A DNA stretch of 64,000 bases, from NCBI GenBank assembly GCA_028248455.1, contig JAOKHV010000008.1:1-64000 (forward strand). Reading direction: 5' to 3'. Positions within the stretch are counted from its first letter, which is position 1. Each line of letters starts with the position of its first letter. Below the pieces are notes generated by a model. It had not been told where the DNA came from and did not search any database. It worked only from the letters and a program-made list of their open reading frames with translations. Positions 43,632 through 52,692 of this stretch are shown one piece after another. Source of the stretch: Ascidiaceihabitans sp. GTDB taxonomy: Bacteria; Pseudomonadota; Alphaproteobacteria; Rhodobacterales; Rhodobacteraceae. The translations under genes were made by a program, and so were the position numbers.

Positions 43632-44960
43632 TTACTTATAGATTTCTGGAAGTAACGTTGTGGAGATTGCTGGAACGAATGCGATTAATAAAACAACGAC
43701 CAACATGCACAAAACGAAAGGAATAGCTCGCCAAGCAATTTTTAGGATCGACTCGCCTGATATGCCAGAAACGACAAACAGGTTTAATCCAAGGGGGGGC
43801 GTAATAAACCCGACGCCCAGTGCAGTGATCATCATAATGCAGAACTGAATTTCATTCATACCGATGCTGTCCGATAATGGCTTAAGAATTGGAGCTAAGA
43901 TTACGATGTTTGGAGTGGTTTCCATTACACAGCCAGCAGCGATCAGGATGCCGATCATCATGAGGATGAGAATGGTCGGATTGTCGGTCATTGCTGTGGC
44001 CGTGGATACAAAACCCTGTGGAACTCCCATGATAGCAAGCGCTTGTGCCAATGGCAGTGAGAAAGCGATAATCGGTAATATGATCCCGTTGACCTTCGCA
44101 GAACTCATCAGCATAGCCGGAAAATCTGCAAGTTTAAGCGTACCAATAGTAAAGCCAATAATGATGGTGACCACTACCGCTGTTGCTCCAGCTTCAGTGG
44201 GAGTCAGACGACCTGAAAAGATGCCGTAAAAGATGATTGCGGGAACAATAAAAGCATACCAGCCCGATGCGAGTGCGTGGCGCAATTTGGAGAAGTATTC
44301 GGTTGCTGATAGATTGCCACCCCCTTCATAGCTGTAGATACGATTGACGATGATATTGGTGATTAGTATCGCAATAAGGATCGACAAACCTGGTATGATT
44401 GCTGCTAGGAATAGTGTGGAGGCAGAAATTCCAAGGATCAGACCTACGATTATATAGGCAATCGATGGTGGAATTAAAATTCCAGTACAAGCGCCTGCTG
44501 CAACTAGCGCGCAGGCATATGGGCGCGGGTAACCACTTTCAACCAACCGGTCGATAGTCATACGGCCCACTGCTGCAGCACCCGCAGCGTCGGAACCTGA
44601 AATTGCGGCAAACATACCACAGACTAAAACTGTCGCGGATCCGAATCCACCTTTTGCGAACTGTGTCAAAGCTTCGGCCACATTCAAAAACTTACGAGAT
44701 AGGCCTGTTCGTACGAGTATATCGCCGGTGAGTATAAACAGTGGAATGGCTGTTAGTGCGAAAGCGTCAATGCCGTGAAATAAGCTTTCACCCAATAGGG
44801 CCAAGGGCAAATCCCCGGCCATAAGTAACATCAACGTCGCCGCCACGCCGATGGAAGCCCATATAGGTACTGCCAATGCGCAAAGCAGAACAAATAGGAT
44901 TACAGGGATATAAAAATCCCATCCAAGGATTACAATTGTTTCTATAGGTCCAAAAAGCAT
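43632..44960 (-). CDS. dctM: TRAP transporter large permease (DctM)
   Basis: This 442-residue inner-membrane subunit has about 12 spans. Typical DctM blocks are IPLFILTGDILVRTGLS, GMFAAISGSDAAGAAAVG and ALGVGFITPPLGLNLFVVSG. The ATG at 44960 with a GAGG site is preferred; the track frame extending to 45014 overlaps dctQ. It ends 12 bp before hpsN, so transporter and enzymes are one operon. DHPS is the likely substrate (HpsKLM role). Confidence 0.92.
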   Translation of the reverse strand: MLFGPIETIVILGWDFYIPVILFVLLCALAVPIWASIGVAATLMLLMAGDLPLALLGESLFHGIDAFALTAIPLFILTGDILVRTGLSRKFLNVAEALTQFAKGGFGSATVLVCGMFAAISGSDAAGAAAVGRMTIDRLVESGYPRPYACALVAAGACTGILIPPSIAYIIVGLILGISASTLFLAAIIPGLSILIAILITNIIVNRIYSYEGGGNLSATEYFSKLRHALASGWYAFIVPAIIFYGIFSGRLTPTEAGATAVVVTIIIGFTIGTLKLADFPAMLMSSAKVNGIILPIIAFSLPLAQALAIMGVPQGFVSTATAMTDNPTILILMMIGILIAAGCVMETTPNIVILAPILKPLSDSIGMNEIQFCIMMITALGVGFITPPLGLNLFVVSGISGESILKIAWRAIPFVLCMLVVVLLIAFVPAISTTLLPEIYK

Positions 44961-44970
44961 GCCTCTGTCC

Positions 44971-45483
44971 TCAATCAAACAATTTGTCGCCTTCGTAGAC
45001 GGGGCTTCCGTCACGAAGAGAGCTTATATCGCGCAAAAAAGACTGGGTAAGGCGAACAATCATAAGTGCAAAACCCAAAGGCACTGCCATGAAGAACCAC
45101 ACCATGGAAATACGAAGGCCATGACTGACCGATCCAAATTTCCAGGATACATGTACCGTTTCCCATGACCAGTAGAGTGCAATTGCTGCAACGATGAACA
45201 TCACGAAATCACCGAATATGTAAATAAGAGCTTTCACGCGCGGGCCAACGTAATGAATCAAAACATCAATTCGGATATGTACACGCTCTTTAACTGCCGC
45301 AGCCGCTCCGACCCATGCCAAATAAATGAACGAGTATCGTACAATTTCTTCACCCCATATCGAAGAGTAAGCGAAGATTTCACGGCGTAAGACCTCGATT
45401 GCCATAGTTAGCACAATCATTACGTAGAAGACTAAAAGCATCCATCGTTCGGCGTTCTTATCTAATTTATGAAGCAATCTCAT
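44971..45483 (-). CDS. dctQ: TRAP transporter small permease (DctQ)
   Basis: This 170-residue DctQ subunit with four predicted spans has the family motif VRYSFIYLAWVGAAAAVKERVHI. It pairs with DctM to bind the substrate-binding protein. It lies 118 bp after the dctP gene, a gap that contains a perfect 8-bp hairpin, and 10 bp before dctM. Confidence 0.9.
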   Translation of the reverse strand: MRLLHKLDKNAERWMLLVFYVMIVLTMAIEVLRREIFAYSSIWGEEIVRYSFIYLAWVGAAAAVKERVHIRIDVLIHYVGPRVKALIYIFGDFVMFIVAAIALYWSWETVHVSWKFGSVSHGLRISMVWFFMAVPLGFALMIVRLTQSFLRDISSLRDGSPVYEGDKLFD

Positions 45484-45564
45484 GAGAAACCTCTCTAGTG
45501 GACGCTGCCACTAGTGGTGGATTGAACGCGTCAGGATTAAATTTGTGTTTGATTTGACCTATGA

Positions 45565-45590
45565 GGCGCGCAGCAGTTTTGATGCGCGCC
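45565..45590 (-). promoter_or_regulatory. Intra-operon hairpin between dctP and dctQ
   Basis: A perfect GC-rich 8-bp stem (GGCGCGCA, 45565-45572, with 45583-45590) has a 10-nt loop and no T-run. It is the third binding-protein/permease junction in the window that carries such a structure. Confidence 0.6.
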
Positions 45591-45601
45591 GATAGATTTA
45601 A

Positions 45602-46750
45602 TTAGGCATCATGGACATAGTAGCGTCCTTGGGTGCCCGCAGCTTCTTCAATCTTGGCGAAGGTGTCCATGGAACCTGCAAGATCTTTCTTAAAGCTGTC
45701 CCATTCGGATAGTTGGTATCCACCAACCGCTTGCCATTCAGCCAACTGGTCATCAGTCAATGAATGGAATTCTACGCCAGCTTTACGCAATTCTGCCATA
45801 GCGAAATTTCGCGCAGAAGGTACCTTGGCAAGGTTCTGTTGACGGGTGATTTCAGCCGCTTCCATGATGCCATCTTGAACATCAGAAGGCATAGAATTGA
45901 ACCATTCGAGGTTGCAGGAGTAAACCTGTGAGTCTGGCACTGCCTGTGTGAATGTTACGTGTGAAAGCAAGTCTTTGAAACCAAACACAAGTAACGCGCC
46001 AACAGATGGGTCGAGTGCGTCTGCAACACCTTGCGCAATTGCTGATGGTGTTTCACCCCATGCAACTGGTGTTGGGTTCGCGCCAACCATGCGGTAGTAT
46101 TGCTGCAACATTGCCGAACCAGGAACGCGAAATTTTACGCCGTCTAAATCACCGGGGGTCATCACAGCACCTGCTCCACCCTTACGGACAGCAACAACTC
46201 TTGGGTCAATGTTTACGTAGAACAATGCCTTGAAGCCAGCTGCCTCTACCTTTGGGTTCACTTCTCTTGCCCATACATCTGAATGTACAAGATTGGTGAA
46301 GCGTTGATTGGAGCCGCACAGGTAGGGCATGTTAATGAGGTCTACTACGCTTGCAAATGGTGCAAAGTTAGACAGCGAATGCTGTGCGGCCTGAATTGTA
46401 CCTGTTTGCACAGATTGCGCTAAAGCGCCGCCTGCACCAAGCTGACCACCAGGTGCCAGTTTTACGTAAACTTTTCCGTTTGTGGCATTTTGAATGTTTT
46501 CTTTTAGGTCTAACTGCATGATGGGATAGCTGCGTGTTGCTCCCAACACATAGGCGGTCGCTATTGTCATCACATGATCAGCGGCTTTTTCACGGTCGTT
46601 TTCTTCTTTTGCAGTTTGTGCTGTGGCTTCGGTTGACCATAACGATCCCGCAGCACCAGCTACTACGGCTGCTGTAAATGCTCCTGAGCTTGCTAATTTC
46701 AAGAAATTACGGCGCTCAACTGTTTTCACTTTTTTGATATCTTTGAACAA
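45602..46750 (-). CDS. dctP: TRAP transporter substrate-binding protein (DctP)
   Basis: This 382-residue periplasmic binding protein has a twin-arginine-type signal (ERRNFLKLA at residues 12-20, then a hydrophobic stretch to about residue 45). The mature part has the DctP features of a conserved Arg for the carboxylate or sulfonate (VKFRVPGS) and an ATPGD-like hinge. The start is TTG with a GGGAGGA site. It is probably the DHPS receptor. It follows a 57-aa membrane-protein gene by 32 bp. Confidence 0.9.
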   Translation of the reverse strand: MFKDIKKVKTVERRNFLKLASSGAFTAAVVAGAAGSLWSTEATAQTAKEENDREKAADHVMTIATAYVLGATRSYPIMQLDLKENIQNATNGKVYVKLAPGGQLGAGGALAQSVQTGTIQAAQHSLSNFAPFASVVDLINMPYLCGSNQRFTNLVHSDVWAREVNPKVEAAGFKALFYVNIDPRVVAVRKGGAGAVMTPGDLDGVKFRVPGSAMLQQYYRMVGANPTPVAWGETPSAIAQGVADALDPSVGALLVFGFKDLLSHVTFTQAVPDSQVYSCNLEWFNSMPSDVQDGIMEAAEITRQQNLAKVPSARNFAMAELRKAGVEFHSLTDDQLAEWQAVGGYQLSEWDSFKKDLAGSMDTFAKIEEAAGTQGRYYVHDA

Positions 46751-46782
46751 TTTAGTGTCCTCCCTGGACGGTTACTGCAGCG

Positions 46783-46956
46783 CTATTTTTTAGCGTCAGC
46801 TTCTTTCTTTAGAATTGCGAATACGAATAATACTGCGGCACCTGACAAAACTAACATTTCGCCTATATCGTTGAGAAATGCAGAGTTGAAATAAGAACCA
46901 AGGCCAACATTTACACTGAAAACTGCAAATAATAGCATTGAAAGAAGTAATTGCAT
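46783..46956 (-). CDS. 57-aa small membrane protein heading the DHPS operon
   Basis: A clean short frame encodes 57 residues: an N-terminal hydrophobic segment (MQLLLSMLLFAVFSVNVGLG), a short polar loop, a second hydrophobic helix (MLVLSGAAVLFVFAIL) and a charged tail KKEADAKK. This gives a two-span helical hairpin. It starts 40 bp downstream of a LacI-type operator and ends 32 bp before dctP, so it is the first gene of the operon. A weak AAAGG site precedes it. I do not recognise a family. It could be an accessory transporter subunit. Confidence 0.6.
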   Translation of the reverse strand: MQLLLSMLLFAVFSVNVGLGSYFNSAFLNDIGEMLVLSGAAVLFVFAILKKEADAKK

Positions 46957-46995
46957 GCTGTGGCCTTTCGTAATCGTTGTCTCTAGTTTTTACAA

Positions 46996-47032
46996 TGTAA
47001 GCCTTTACAATATTAAAATGCAAGCGCTTACA
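46996..47032. promoter_or_regulatory. Paired LacI-type operators
   Basis: TGTAAGCCTTTACA (46996-47009) and TGCAAGCGCTTACA (47019-47032) are near-palindromes of the TGTAAGCGCTTACA type, with centres 23 bp apart. They lie between the small membrane-protein gene and the divergent LacI-family regulator, and they differ from the iol operators. They most likely bind the regulator encoded at 47116. Confidence 0.75.
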
Positions 47033-47115
47033 TTGCTATTGCAGGGGTTTCATTTTTTTTATACACTTCCTATTGCATTAATAAGGCTAAAACTGGGCCG
47101 TGATTGTGGATATCG

Positions 47116-48138
47116 ATGTCAAAAGAACAACCGACCCCAACCTTGCAAGATGTTGCAACTGCGGCAAAAGTTTCCACCGCGACGGTTTCGCGATGTTTGA
47201 ACTTTCCAGATCAGGTCAAAGAAAAGACTCGCACTAAAGTTCTCAAAGCTATCAAAATGCTGAGCTACTCGCCAAACTTTGGTGCACGTGCGATGGCGTC
47301 GCGCCGGACAGACACAATCGGTGCAATTATACCAACAATGGGAAATGCTATTTTTGCTCGTGGTCTGCAGGCCTTTCAAGACGAGCTGCATCTACATGGT
47401 TTTACTATGTTAGTTGCCAGTACTTCTTATTGCGAGGACATCGAGGAAGAACAAATTCGCGCGCTTGTTGGGCGTGGTGCTGATGCCTTACTGCTCATAG
47501 GGCATGCGCGCAGCCCAGAGATCTATCGCTTTCTTGAAGCTCAAGGGGTGCCTGCACTTGTAACGTGGGCTTTTGATACTAACCTATCACGTCCTTCGAT
47601 TGGCTTCGACAATCAGAAAGCTATGTGCAGAATGGCTAAGAAAGTGATCGATTTAGGCCACAGAAATCTCGCACTAGTTTCGGCGGAAACTATCCTGAAC
47701 GACCGAGCAAAGGCGCGCCAATTGGGACTAGAAGACGCGATGGTTGCAGCTAACCTTTGTGCTAAAACGCTACATATTGTGAAGACAACGTACGGTATCG
47801 AGGAAGGCGCAACTGCGTTTGAACAGGTGATGAAAGCAGCACCTCAGACAACTGCTGTTTTTTGCGGTAATGATGTTTTGGCTGTGGGTGCCTTGCGAAG
47901 GGCACGAGAGTTAGGTTTTAAAATACCACAGGATGTATCCATCATCGGCTTTGACGACATTGAATTGGCAGAAATCGCCTATCCTGCACTTACAACTGTC
48001 CACGTTCCTCACCGTGAGATGGGGCGCAGGGCAGGAGAGGCACTGATAAGACTATTAAATGAAGGGACGCAAATCGAAGCTGTTGAACTTGAAGCGAACA
48101 TAGTTTTTCGCGATACACTTGCCCCTGCTAGAAACTGA
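47116..48138 (+). CDS. LacI/GntR-subgroup regulator of the DHPS operon
   Basis: This 340-residue regulator has a helix-turn-helix (TLQDVATAAKVSTATVSR), a hinge (SPNFGARAMASRRT) and a sugar-binding-like effector domain ending in the typical GFDDIELAEIAYPALTTV. The ATG at 47116 is preferred to the TTG at 47104. It is divergent from the transporter/HpsN operon across two palindromic sites, so it probably represses that operon and itself. A sulfonate effector is inferred. Confidence 0.88.
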   Translation: MSKEQPTPTLQDVATAAKVSTATVSRCLNFPDQVKEKTRTKVLKAIKMLSYSPNFGARAMASRRTDTIGAIIPTMGNAIFARGLQAFQDELHLHGFTMLVASTSYCEDIEEEQIRALVGRGADALLLIGHARSPEIYRFLEAQGVPALVTWAFDTNLSRPSIGFDNQKAMCRMAKKVIDLGHRNLALVSAETILNDRAKARQLGLEDAMVAANLCAKTLHIVKTTYGIEEGATAFEQVMKAAPQTTAVFCGNDVLAVGALRRARELGFKIPQDVSIIGFDDIELAEIAYPALTTVHVPHREMGRRAGEALIRLLNEGTQIEAVELEANIVFRDTLAPARN

Positions 48139-48312
48139 GCCCTTGTTGCGCCTTTGGCGAGAAGAGCGTCTTAGAGGCGTGATAGGGTTGGGCGGCCGAT
48201 TGAAAGTTTTTTTAGAAACCCAAACCATTTAACCTGTGGGTACAGCTTAGTCTTGAATTTGGAAGCCAGAGCGTTACGTCTAGCAAAACGGAAAAATAAA
48301 TGGATGAAATAG

Positions 48313-49062
48313 ATGAAGCATTTTGGGTCAATTTTTTCTGCGTTAATGGCTGTCATTTTTTCAGTTAACGCGTCTCATGCTGAGGAAAATTCAAATTTTT
48401 CCGTTGGGTTAGTTGCCGTCTCTGGAAGCTCAATTTATTCTAATGATAAAACTAGATCAGCCTTCATGCCATCCCTCAGCTACAATTCTGAAAAAATTTC
48501 AGTTAGCTTAGAAAAGGGGTTGTCTTACAAATTCTTTGATGGTGGAAAAGTCAGCTTAGCAGCTTCTATAAGGCCCAATCTTAGGCCCTATAAAAGCAGC
48601 TATTCGACTGATTTATCTGGGATGGAAAGAAGCAACTTTTATGACGGAGTTCTAAATGTGTCATACGAGCTATCCCGCGGGCTGAAAGCTAAGTTGGCAA
48701 TCGGAAAAGAACTCACAACAGAACACAATGGAAATACTGCTGACTTATCACTTAGCCAATTCGTTCCAATTTATGGACAGCCAATTATTTTGACAGCAGG
48801 GGCTAAGTGGTATGATGGAAAGCGTGCAAACTACTTTTATGGCGTGAACTCCAGTGAGGTCTCTAATCAACGTCCGCGATATGCGCCTGGTAGTGCCACT
48901 TTACCCTATCTGTCTATAAGTACCTTTCGTCCGATCAATGAGCATGTAAATTTGTTTGCGAATGTTAATTTCAACTTCTTTCCCAGCAATGTAGTTAACA
49001 GCCCAATTGTTGAGCGCAAAAGTTCAGCATCTGTTGTTATCGGATTAAATTATGATTTCTGA
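48313..49062 (+). CDS. mipA: MipA/OmpV-family outer-membrane protein
   Basis: This 249-residue protein has a signal peptide (about residues 1-23, cleavage near SHAEE) and an alternating beta-strand pattern ending in the aromatic terminus GLNYDF needed for outer-membrane insertion. The central YFYGVNSSEV followed by RPRYAPG is the MipA/OmpV hallmark. Low G+C compared with neighbours suggests recent transfer. It begins the mobile stretch to the left of tRNA-Cys. Confidence 0.82.
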   Translation: MKHFGSIFSALMAVIFSVNASHAEENSNFSVGLVAVSGSSIYSNDKTRSAFMPSLSYNSEKISVSLEKGLSYKFFDGGKVSLAASIRPNLRPYKSSYSTDLSGMERSNFYDGVLNVSYELSRGLKAKLAIGKELTTEHNGNTADLSLSQFVPIYGQPIILTAGAKWYDGKRANYFYGVNSSEVSNQRPRYAPGSATLPYLSISTFRPINEHVNLFANVNFNFFPSNVVNSPIVERKSSASVVIGLNYDF

Positions 49063-49166
49063 TTAATAACTTCATTCCTGTGTTTGACGCCAGCGCCTAT
49101 GGGTCCAAATAGCGTTATTTGCTAAGAAAGTGTTCTTGGCTCATCGTAATCACTGACGAGCGGAAG

Positions 49167-49350
49167 ATGAGACAGACAACTGGGACACTTAAAAGCCCTG
49201 GCGAGAAGCTGGTCAAAGATATCAAACGCGCCACGCGCAAGCATTATTCATCCGAAGAGAATATCAGGACCGTCCTGGATCCTGGATGGGCTGCGCGGGG
49301 AGGACAGCATAGCTGAGCTGTGCCGTCGTGAAGGCATATCAAAGCGAGGC
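49167..49350 (+). pseudogene. IS3-family orfA remnant with 7-bp duplication
   Basis: The frame from ATG 49167 gives SPGEKLVKDIKRATRKHYSSEENIRTVLD, the start of an IS3-type orfA different from the element at 51509. A tandem copy of CCTGGAT (274-280 and 281-287 after 49000) shifts the frame. If one copy is removed, the reading continues GLRGEDSIAELCRREGIS. Similarity ends near 49350, and no orfB follows. Confidence 0.75.
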
Positions 49351-49456
49351 TCAGCCTCTCCAGTAATTTTAATGGCTGAATTAGAGAAGTCATACGGTTT
49401 GAAAATTTAATAAAATAAATTAAGCTGGTGAGGGAACCTAAGAGTTAACGGACGTT

Positions 49457-49753
49457 ATGATAAGCAGTTTTGAAACAATCCTTGCGCTTAAAAAGCTTAT
49501 GCTTCTTATGGAAGTAGACCTCGGCATAGACGCTCTAAGTGACGATGCAAAAACTTTATTGGTAGCTATCTCTGATGTGCAAAATTCGGATGGTAGTTTC
49601 ATAAGCTACGCTGCGCATAATCATGAACTGACTAAGCAGATGCCTCACGCTTCATATCATCGTGCGCTGAAGGCACTTATTGATAATAAGTTCATCAAAT
49701 TACACCCTGAGTATAAAAAGTCTCATTATGTTTTAATTGCGAAAAATTCGTAA
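49457..49753 (+). CDS. Hypothetical winged-helix-like protein
   Basis: This 98-residue soluble protein is mostly helical and has a C-terminal section (ASYHRALKALIDNKFIKLHP then SHYVLIAKN) that looks like the recognition helix and wing of a small winged-helix domain. It is A+T-rich and stands alone between insertion-sequence remnants. It may be an accessory gene of the integrated island. No family is recognised. Confidence 0.5.
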   Translation: MISSFETILALKKLMLLMEVDLGIDALSDDAKTLLVAISDVQNSDGSFISYAAHNHELTKQMPHASYHRALKALIDNKFIKLHPEYKKSHYVLIAKNS

Positions 49754-49934
49754 TGCTCTGAATATCAGCATCAAAACAACAAAACACACAAGCGTCCCTA
49801 AAGTGTCTCCAATCAGAAACGCTAACATTGTGAAACGCAGAGCAATAATGGGCCACAGAAGCGGCTGCGTATTGCAGTTGTAGCGGAGTAAAATTCCGCC
49901 AGTTTGTGTCCTTCGTTTAGTCGGAGGGCGGGAG

Positions 49935-51434
49935 ATGTATTCTGTGGATATTTATAGTCGTGTGCGCCGTGCCTGTTTGAAGGACGGCATGTCAGCTCGA
50001 GAAGCGGCGCGTTATTTCAACAAGGATCGTAAGACGATCGCGAAGATGCTGCGTCATGAGCTGCCTCCCGGGTATCGCCGCTCAGAACCGCCACATCGTC
50101 CAACCCTTGATGCTTATGTTGGTGTCATCGATGAGCTGCTGCGCTCTGACAAAGCCCTGATCAAAAAACAGCGTCACACGTCGAAGCGCATTTTTGAACG
50201 ACTGCGTGACGAACATGGGTATGCTGGCAGCCTCACGACGGTGACTTATTACGTGCGTGAACAAAAGCGGCGCACCAAAGAGGTCTTTGTGCCGCTGTCG
50301 CACCGTCCAGGCCATGCGCAGGTGGATTTTGGAGAGAACCTTGGTGTAATTGGTGGCGTGGAATGCAAGATCCACTTCTACGTGATGAGCTTACCACATT
50401 CTGACGCGGTATTTGTGAAGGGGTATCCAGCCGAGACAACCGAGGCGTTTTGTGATGGCCACGTCTCGGCCTTTGCTTTCTTTGGCGGCATTCCTCAATC
50501 CATTCTCTATGACAACACTAAGATCGCTGTGGCTCGCATTTTAGGGGACAGGACGCGCGTCCGCACGCGTCGGTTTACAGAGTTGCAATCGCATTACTTG
50601 TTTGATGACAAGTTCGGCCGGCCTGCGCGGGGCAATGACAAAGGCAACGTTGAGGGTATGGTTGGATACACCCGCCGCAACTTCATGGTGCCTGCGCCGC
50701 GCTATGCCAGCTTTGATGATTTGAACGCACATCTCGAACAGAGGTGCTTAGAGCGTCGGGGCGACAAACTGCGCGGCCACAACCAAACCATTGGCGACCG
50801 CCTCATGTTGGACTTAGAAGCCCTAATGGGATTGCCCGTCGCAGAATATGAAGCATGCGATCATGTCAGCACACGGGCCACGTCGATCTCGATGGTGCGT
50901 TACAGGAGCAATGATTACTCAGTGCCGGTGGCTTATGCCCACCACGATGTTCACGTGCGTGGGTTTGTGCATGAGGTTATCATTGGATGTGGCAACGAGA
51001 TTATTGCCCGTCACAAAAGATCTTACGCGTCAGCGGATATGATCTTTGACCCGCTCCACTTTTTGCCCTTGCTTGAACAAAAGGTGGGTGCTTTGGATCA
51101 GGCCGCGCCTTTGCAGGGTTGGGATCTTCCGGATGCCTTCGCCACGCTGCACCGGTTGCTTGAGGCCAGAATGGGCAAACCAGGCAAGCGGGAATACGTC
51201 CAGGTCCTGCGCCTTTTGGAGACGTTCGAGATGAGCGTTGTGCAAGGCGCAATCCAGCAGGCCATTGATATGGGGGCGATTGGCTACGACGCGGTAAAAC
51301 ATCTTGTGCTGTGTCGGGTTGAGAAACGGCCACCACGGTTGGACTTGGACTTCTATCCCTACTTGCCAAAGGCCAACGTCGGCACAACACGCCCATCCAG
51401 CTACTTGAGTCTGATGGGGAGGACTGCGGCATGA
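49935..51434 (+). CDS. istA: IS21-family transposase IstA
   Basis: This 499-residue transposase has an N-terminal helix-turn-helix (SAREAARYFNKDRKTIAKML). The DDE catalytic core has Asp in HAQVDFGENLG, Asp in ILYDNTKIAV and Glu in DKGNVEGMVGY. It is full length for the family and has no internal stop. It overlaps istB by 4 bp (ATGA), the normal arrangement. Without istB it should not transpose efficiently. Confidence 0.92.
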   Translation: MYSVDIYSRVRRACLKDGMSAREAARYFNKDRKTIAKMLRHELPPGYRRSEPPHRPTLDAYVGVIDELLRSDKALIKKQRHTSKRIFERLRDEHGYAGSLTTVTYYVREQKRRTKEVFVPLSHRPGHAQVDFGENLGVIGGVECKIHFYVMSLPHSDAVFVKGYPAETTEAFCDGHVSAFAFFGGIPQSILYDNTKIAVARILGDRTRVRTRRFTELQSHYLFDDKFGRPARGNDKGNVEGMVGYTRRNFMVPAPRYASFDDLNAHLEQRCLERRGDKLRGHNQTIGDRLMLDLEALMGLPVAEYEACDHVSTRATSISMVRYRSNDYSVPVAYAHHDVHVRGFVHEVIIGCGNEIIARHKRSYASADMIFDPLHFLPLLEQKVGALDQAAPLQGWDLPDAFATLHRLLEARMGKPGKREYVQVLRLLETFEMSVVQGAIQQAIDMGAIGYDAVKHLVLCRVEKRPPRLDLDFYPYLPKANVGTTRPSSYLSLMGRTAA

Positions 51435-51508
51435 CCCAAGCCCCTCAGATACTTTTGCGGCATCATCTTAAACAACTGCGTCTCCCAACGTTCCAAGGCG
51501 AGTATGCC
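51431..51508 (+). pseudogene. istB: istB, first 26 codons only
   Basis: The ATG at 51431 opens a frame that gives LLRHHLKQLRLPTFQGEYA, the conserved beginning of the IstB ATPase helper. The frame is cut by the end of the IS3 element at 51509. Confidence 0.85.
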
Positions 51509-51565
51509 TGAGCCTCCCCCTTTGAAGTGGTCCGACCCTATAGTTAGGAAAACGGAGGACCAGAG

Positions 51566-51844
51566 ATGGCCATTAAGAGACCCAAGCCTGAAGAGATTGT
51601 CGTGAAGTTACGGCAGGTTGAAGTTCTGATGGGGCAAGGTATGCCCCGGATTGATGCAATTAGACAGATCAGCGTGACTGAACAAATCTATTACCGTTGG
51701 AAGAAGAAGTATGGCGGAATGGGCACGGAACAACTCAAGGAACTGAAGCGGCTACAGAAAGAGAACGAGCGTCTGCGTCGTGCGGTTTCTGATCTGACAT
51801 TGGATAAGTTGATCCTGAAGGAAGCTGCATCGGGAAACTTCTGA
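51566..51844 (+). CDS. IS3-family transposase OrfA
   Basis: This 92-residue protein has an N-terminal helix-turn-helix ([20 protein letters not shown] ... [17 protein letters not shown]) and a C-terminal leucine-zipper-like heptad segment ([18 protein letters not shown]). It binds the element ends and is expected to fuse to OrfB by -1 frameshifting. A near-identical 5' fragment is at 14887. Confidence 0.9.
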   Translation: MAIKRPKPEEIVVKLRQVEVLMGQGMPRIDAIRQISVTEQIYYRWKKKYGGMGTEQLKELKRLQKENERLRRAVSDLTLDKLILKEAASGNF

Positions 51845-52692
51845 GCCCCTCACGTCGGCGGGCCTGCATTGACCATGTTCGTAGTGAGTTCAAGGTTTCT
51901 GAACGACGTGTTTGTCGCGTTTTGGGTCAGCACCGATCCACACAACGCCGATTACCACGTGGACGCGCTGACGAAGAACGTTTGGTCGAGGACATGATCG
52001 AGCTGACGCGCCAGTACGGTCGATATGGCTACCGTCGGATCGCAGCCTTGTTGAGAGATGCTGGTTGGCAGGTAAATGACAAACGTGTCGAACGGCTTTG
52101 GCGACGTGAGGGGCTTAAAGTGCCAATGAAACAACCGAAGAAAGGCCGGCTCTGGCTGCATGACGGGTCGTGTGTCCGCCTCCGTCCTAAGTATCGTAAC
52201 CACGTTTGGTCGTATGACTTCGTACACCACAGAACTGACGACGGCAGAGCCTTTAGGACGCTCAATATCTTGGATGAACACAGCCGGGAATGCCTGGCGA
52301 TCCGGGTGAAACGGAAATTGAATTCGAACGAGGTGATAGATGCTCTGACTGACCTGTTCATCCTGCGGGGTGTGCCTGCTTATATTAGGTCTGACAATGG
52401 CCCAGAGTTTATCGCCGAGGCCGTCAGGAATTGGATCAAGGCGGTTGGGGCAAAAACTGCCTACATCGAACCTGGATCACCCTGGGAGAACGGGTACTGC
52501 GAAAGCTTCAATGGGCGAATGAGGGATGAATTGCTGAACGGCGAAATCTTCTATTCCCTGCGTGAAGCCCAAATCATCATTGAAAGATGGAGGAACCATT
52601 ACAACACCAAACGCCCACACAGTGCATTGGGTTACCGCCCACCTGCGCCAGAGGCCATCGTGCCCATGGACCAAAGGCCAATCATGCACTAA
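51841..52692 (+). CDS. IS3-family transposase OrfB (DDE integrase)
   Basis: This integrase-core protein of about 280 residues is in the -1 frame relative to OrfA. Its frame is open from about 51841; the first ATG-like start is at 51922. Catalytic residues are Asp in SYDFVHHRT, Asp in IRSDNGPEF and Glu in [16 protein letters not shown], with the classic [11 protein letters not shown] end. All are intact, so the element may be active. An OrfAB fusion by frameshift is likely. Confidence 0.9.
   Translation: MSPSRRRACIDHVRSEFKVSERRVCRVLGQHRSTQRRLPRGRADEERLVEDMIELTRQYGRYGYRRIAALLRDAGWQVNDKRVERLWRREGLKVPMKQPKKGRLWLHDGSCVRLRPKYRNHVWSYDFVHHRTDDGRAFRTLNILDEHSRECLAIRVKRKLNSNEVIDALTDLFILRGVPAYIRSDNGPEFIAEAVRNWIKAVGAKTAYIEPGSPWENGYCESFNGRMRDELLNGEIFYSLREAQIIIERWRNHYNTKRPHSALGYRPPAPEAIVPMDQRPIMH

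Larger units (their letters stand above)
49879..51508 (+). mobile_element. IS21-family element, truncated by an IS3 element
   Basis: The element contains a complete istA and the first 26 codons of istB. A likely left end is the TGTAGCGG at 49879, shortly before istA. The right part of istB and the right end are absent: sequence switches to the IS3 inverted repeat at 51509 and does not resume after 52726. The left boundary is approximate. Confidence 0.75.
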
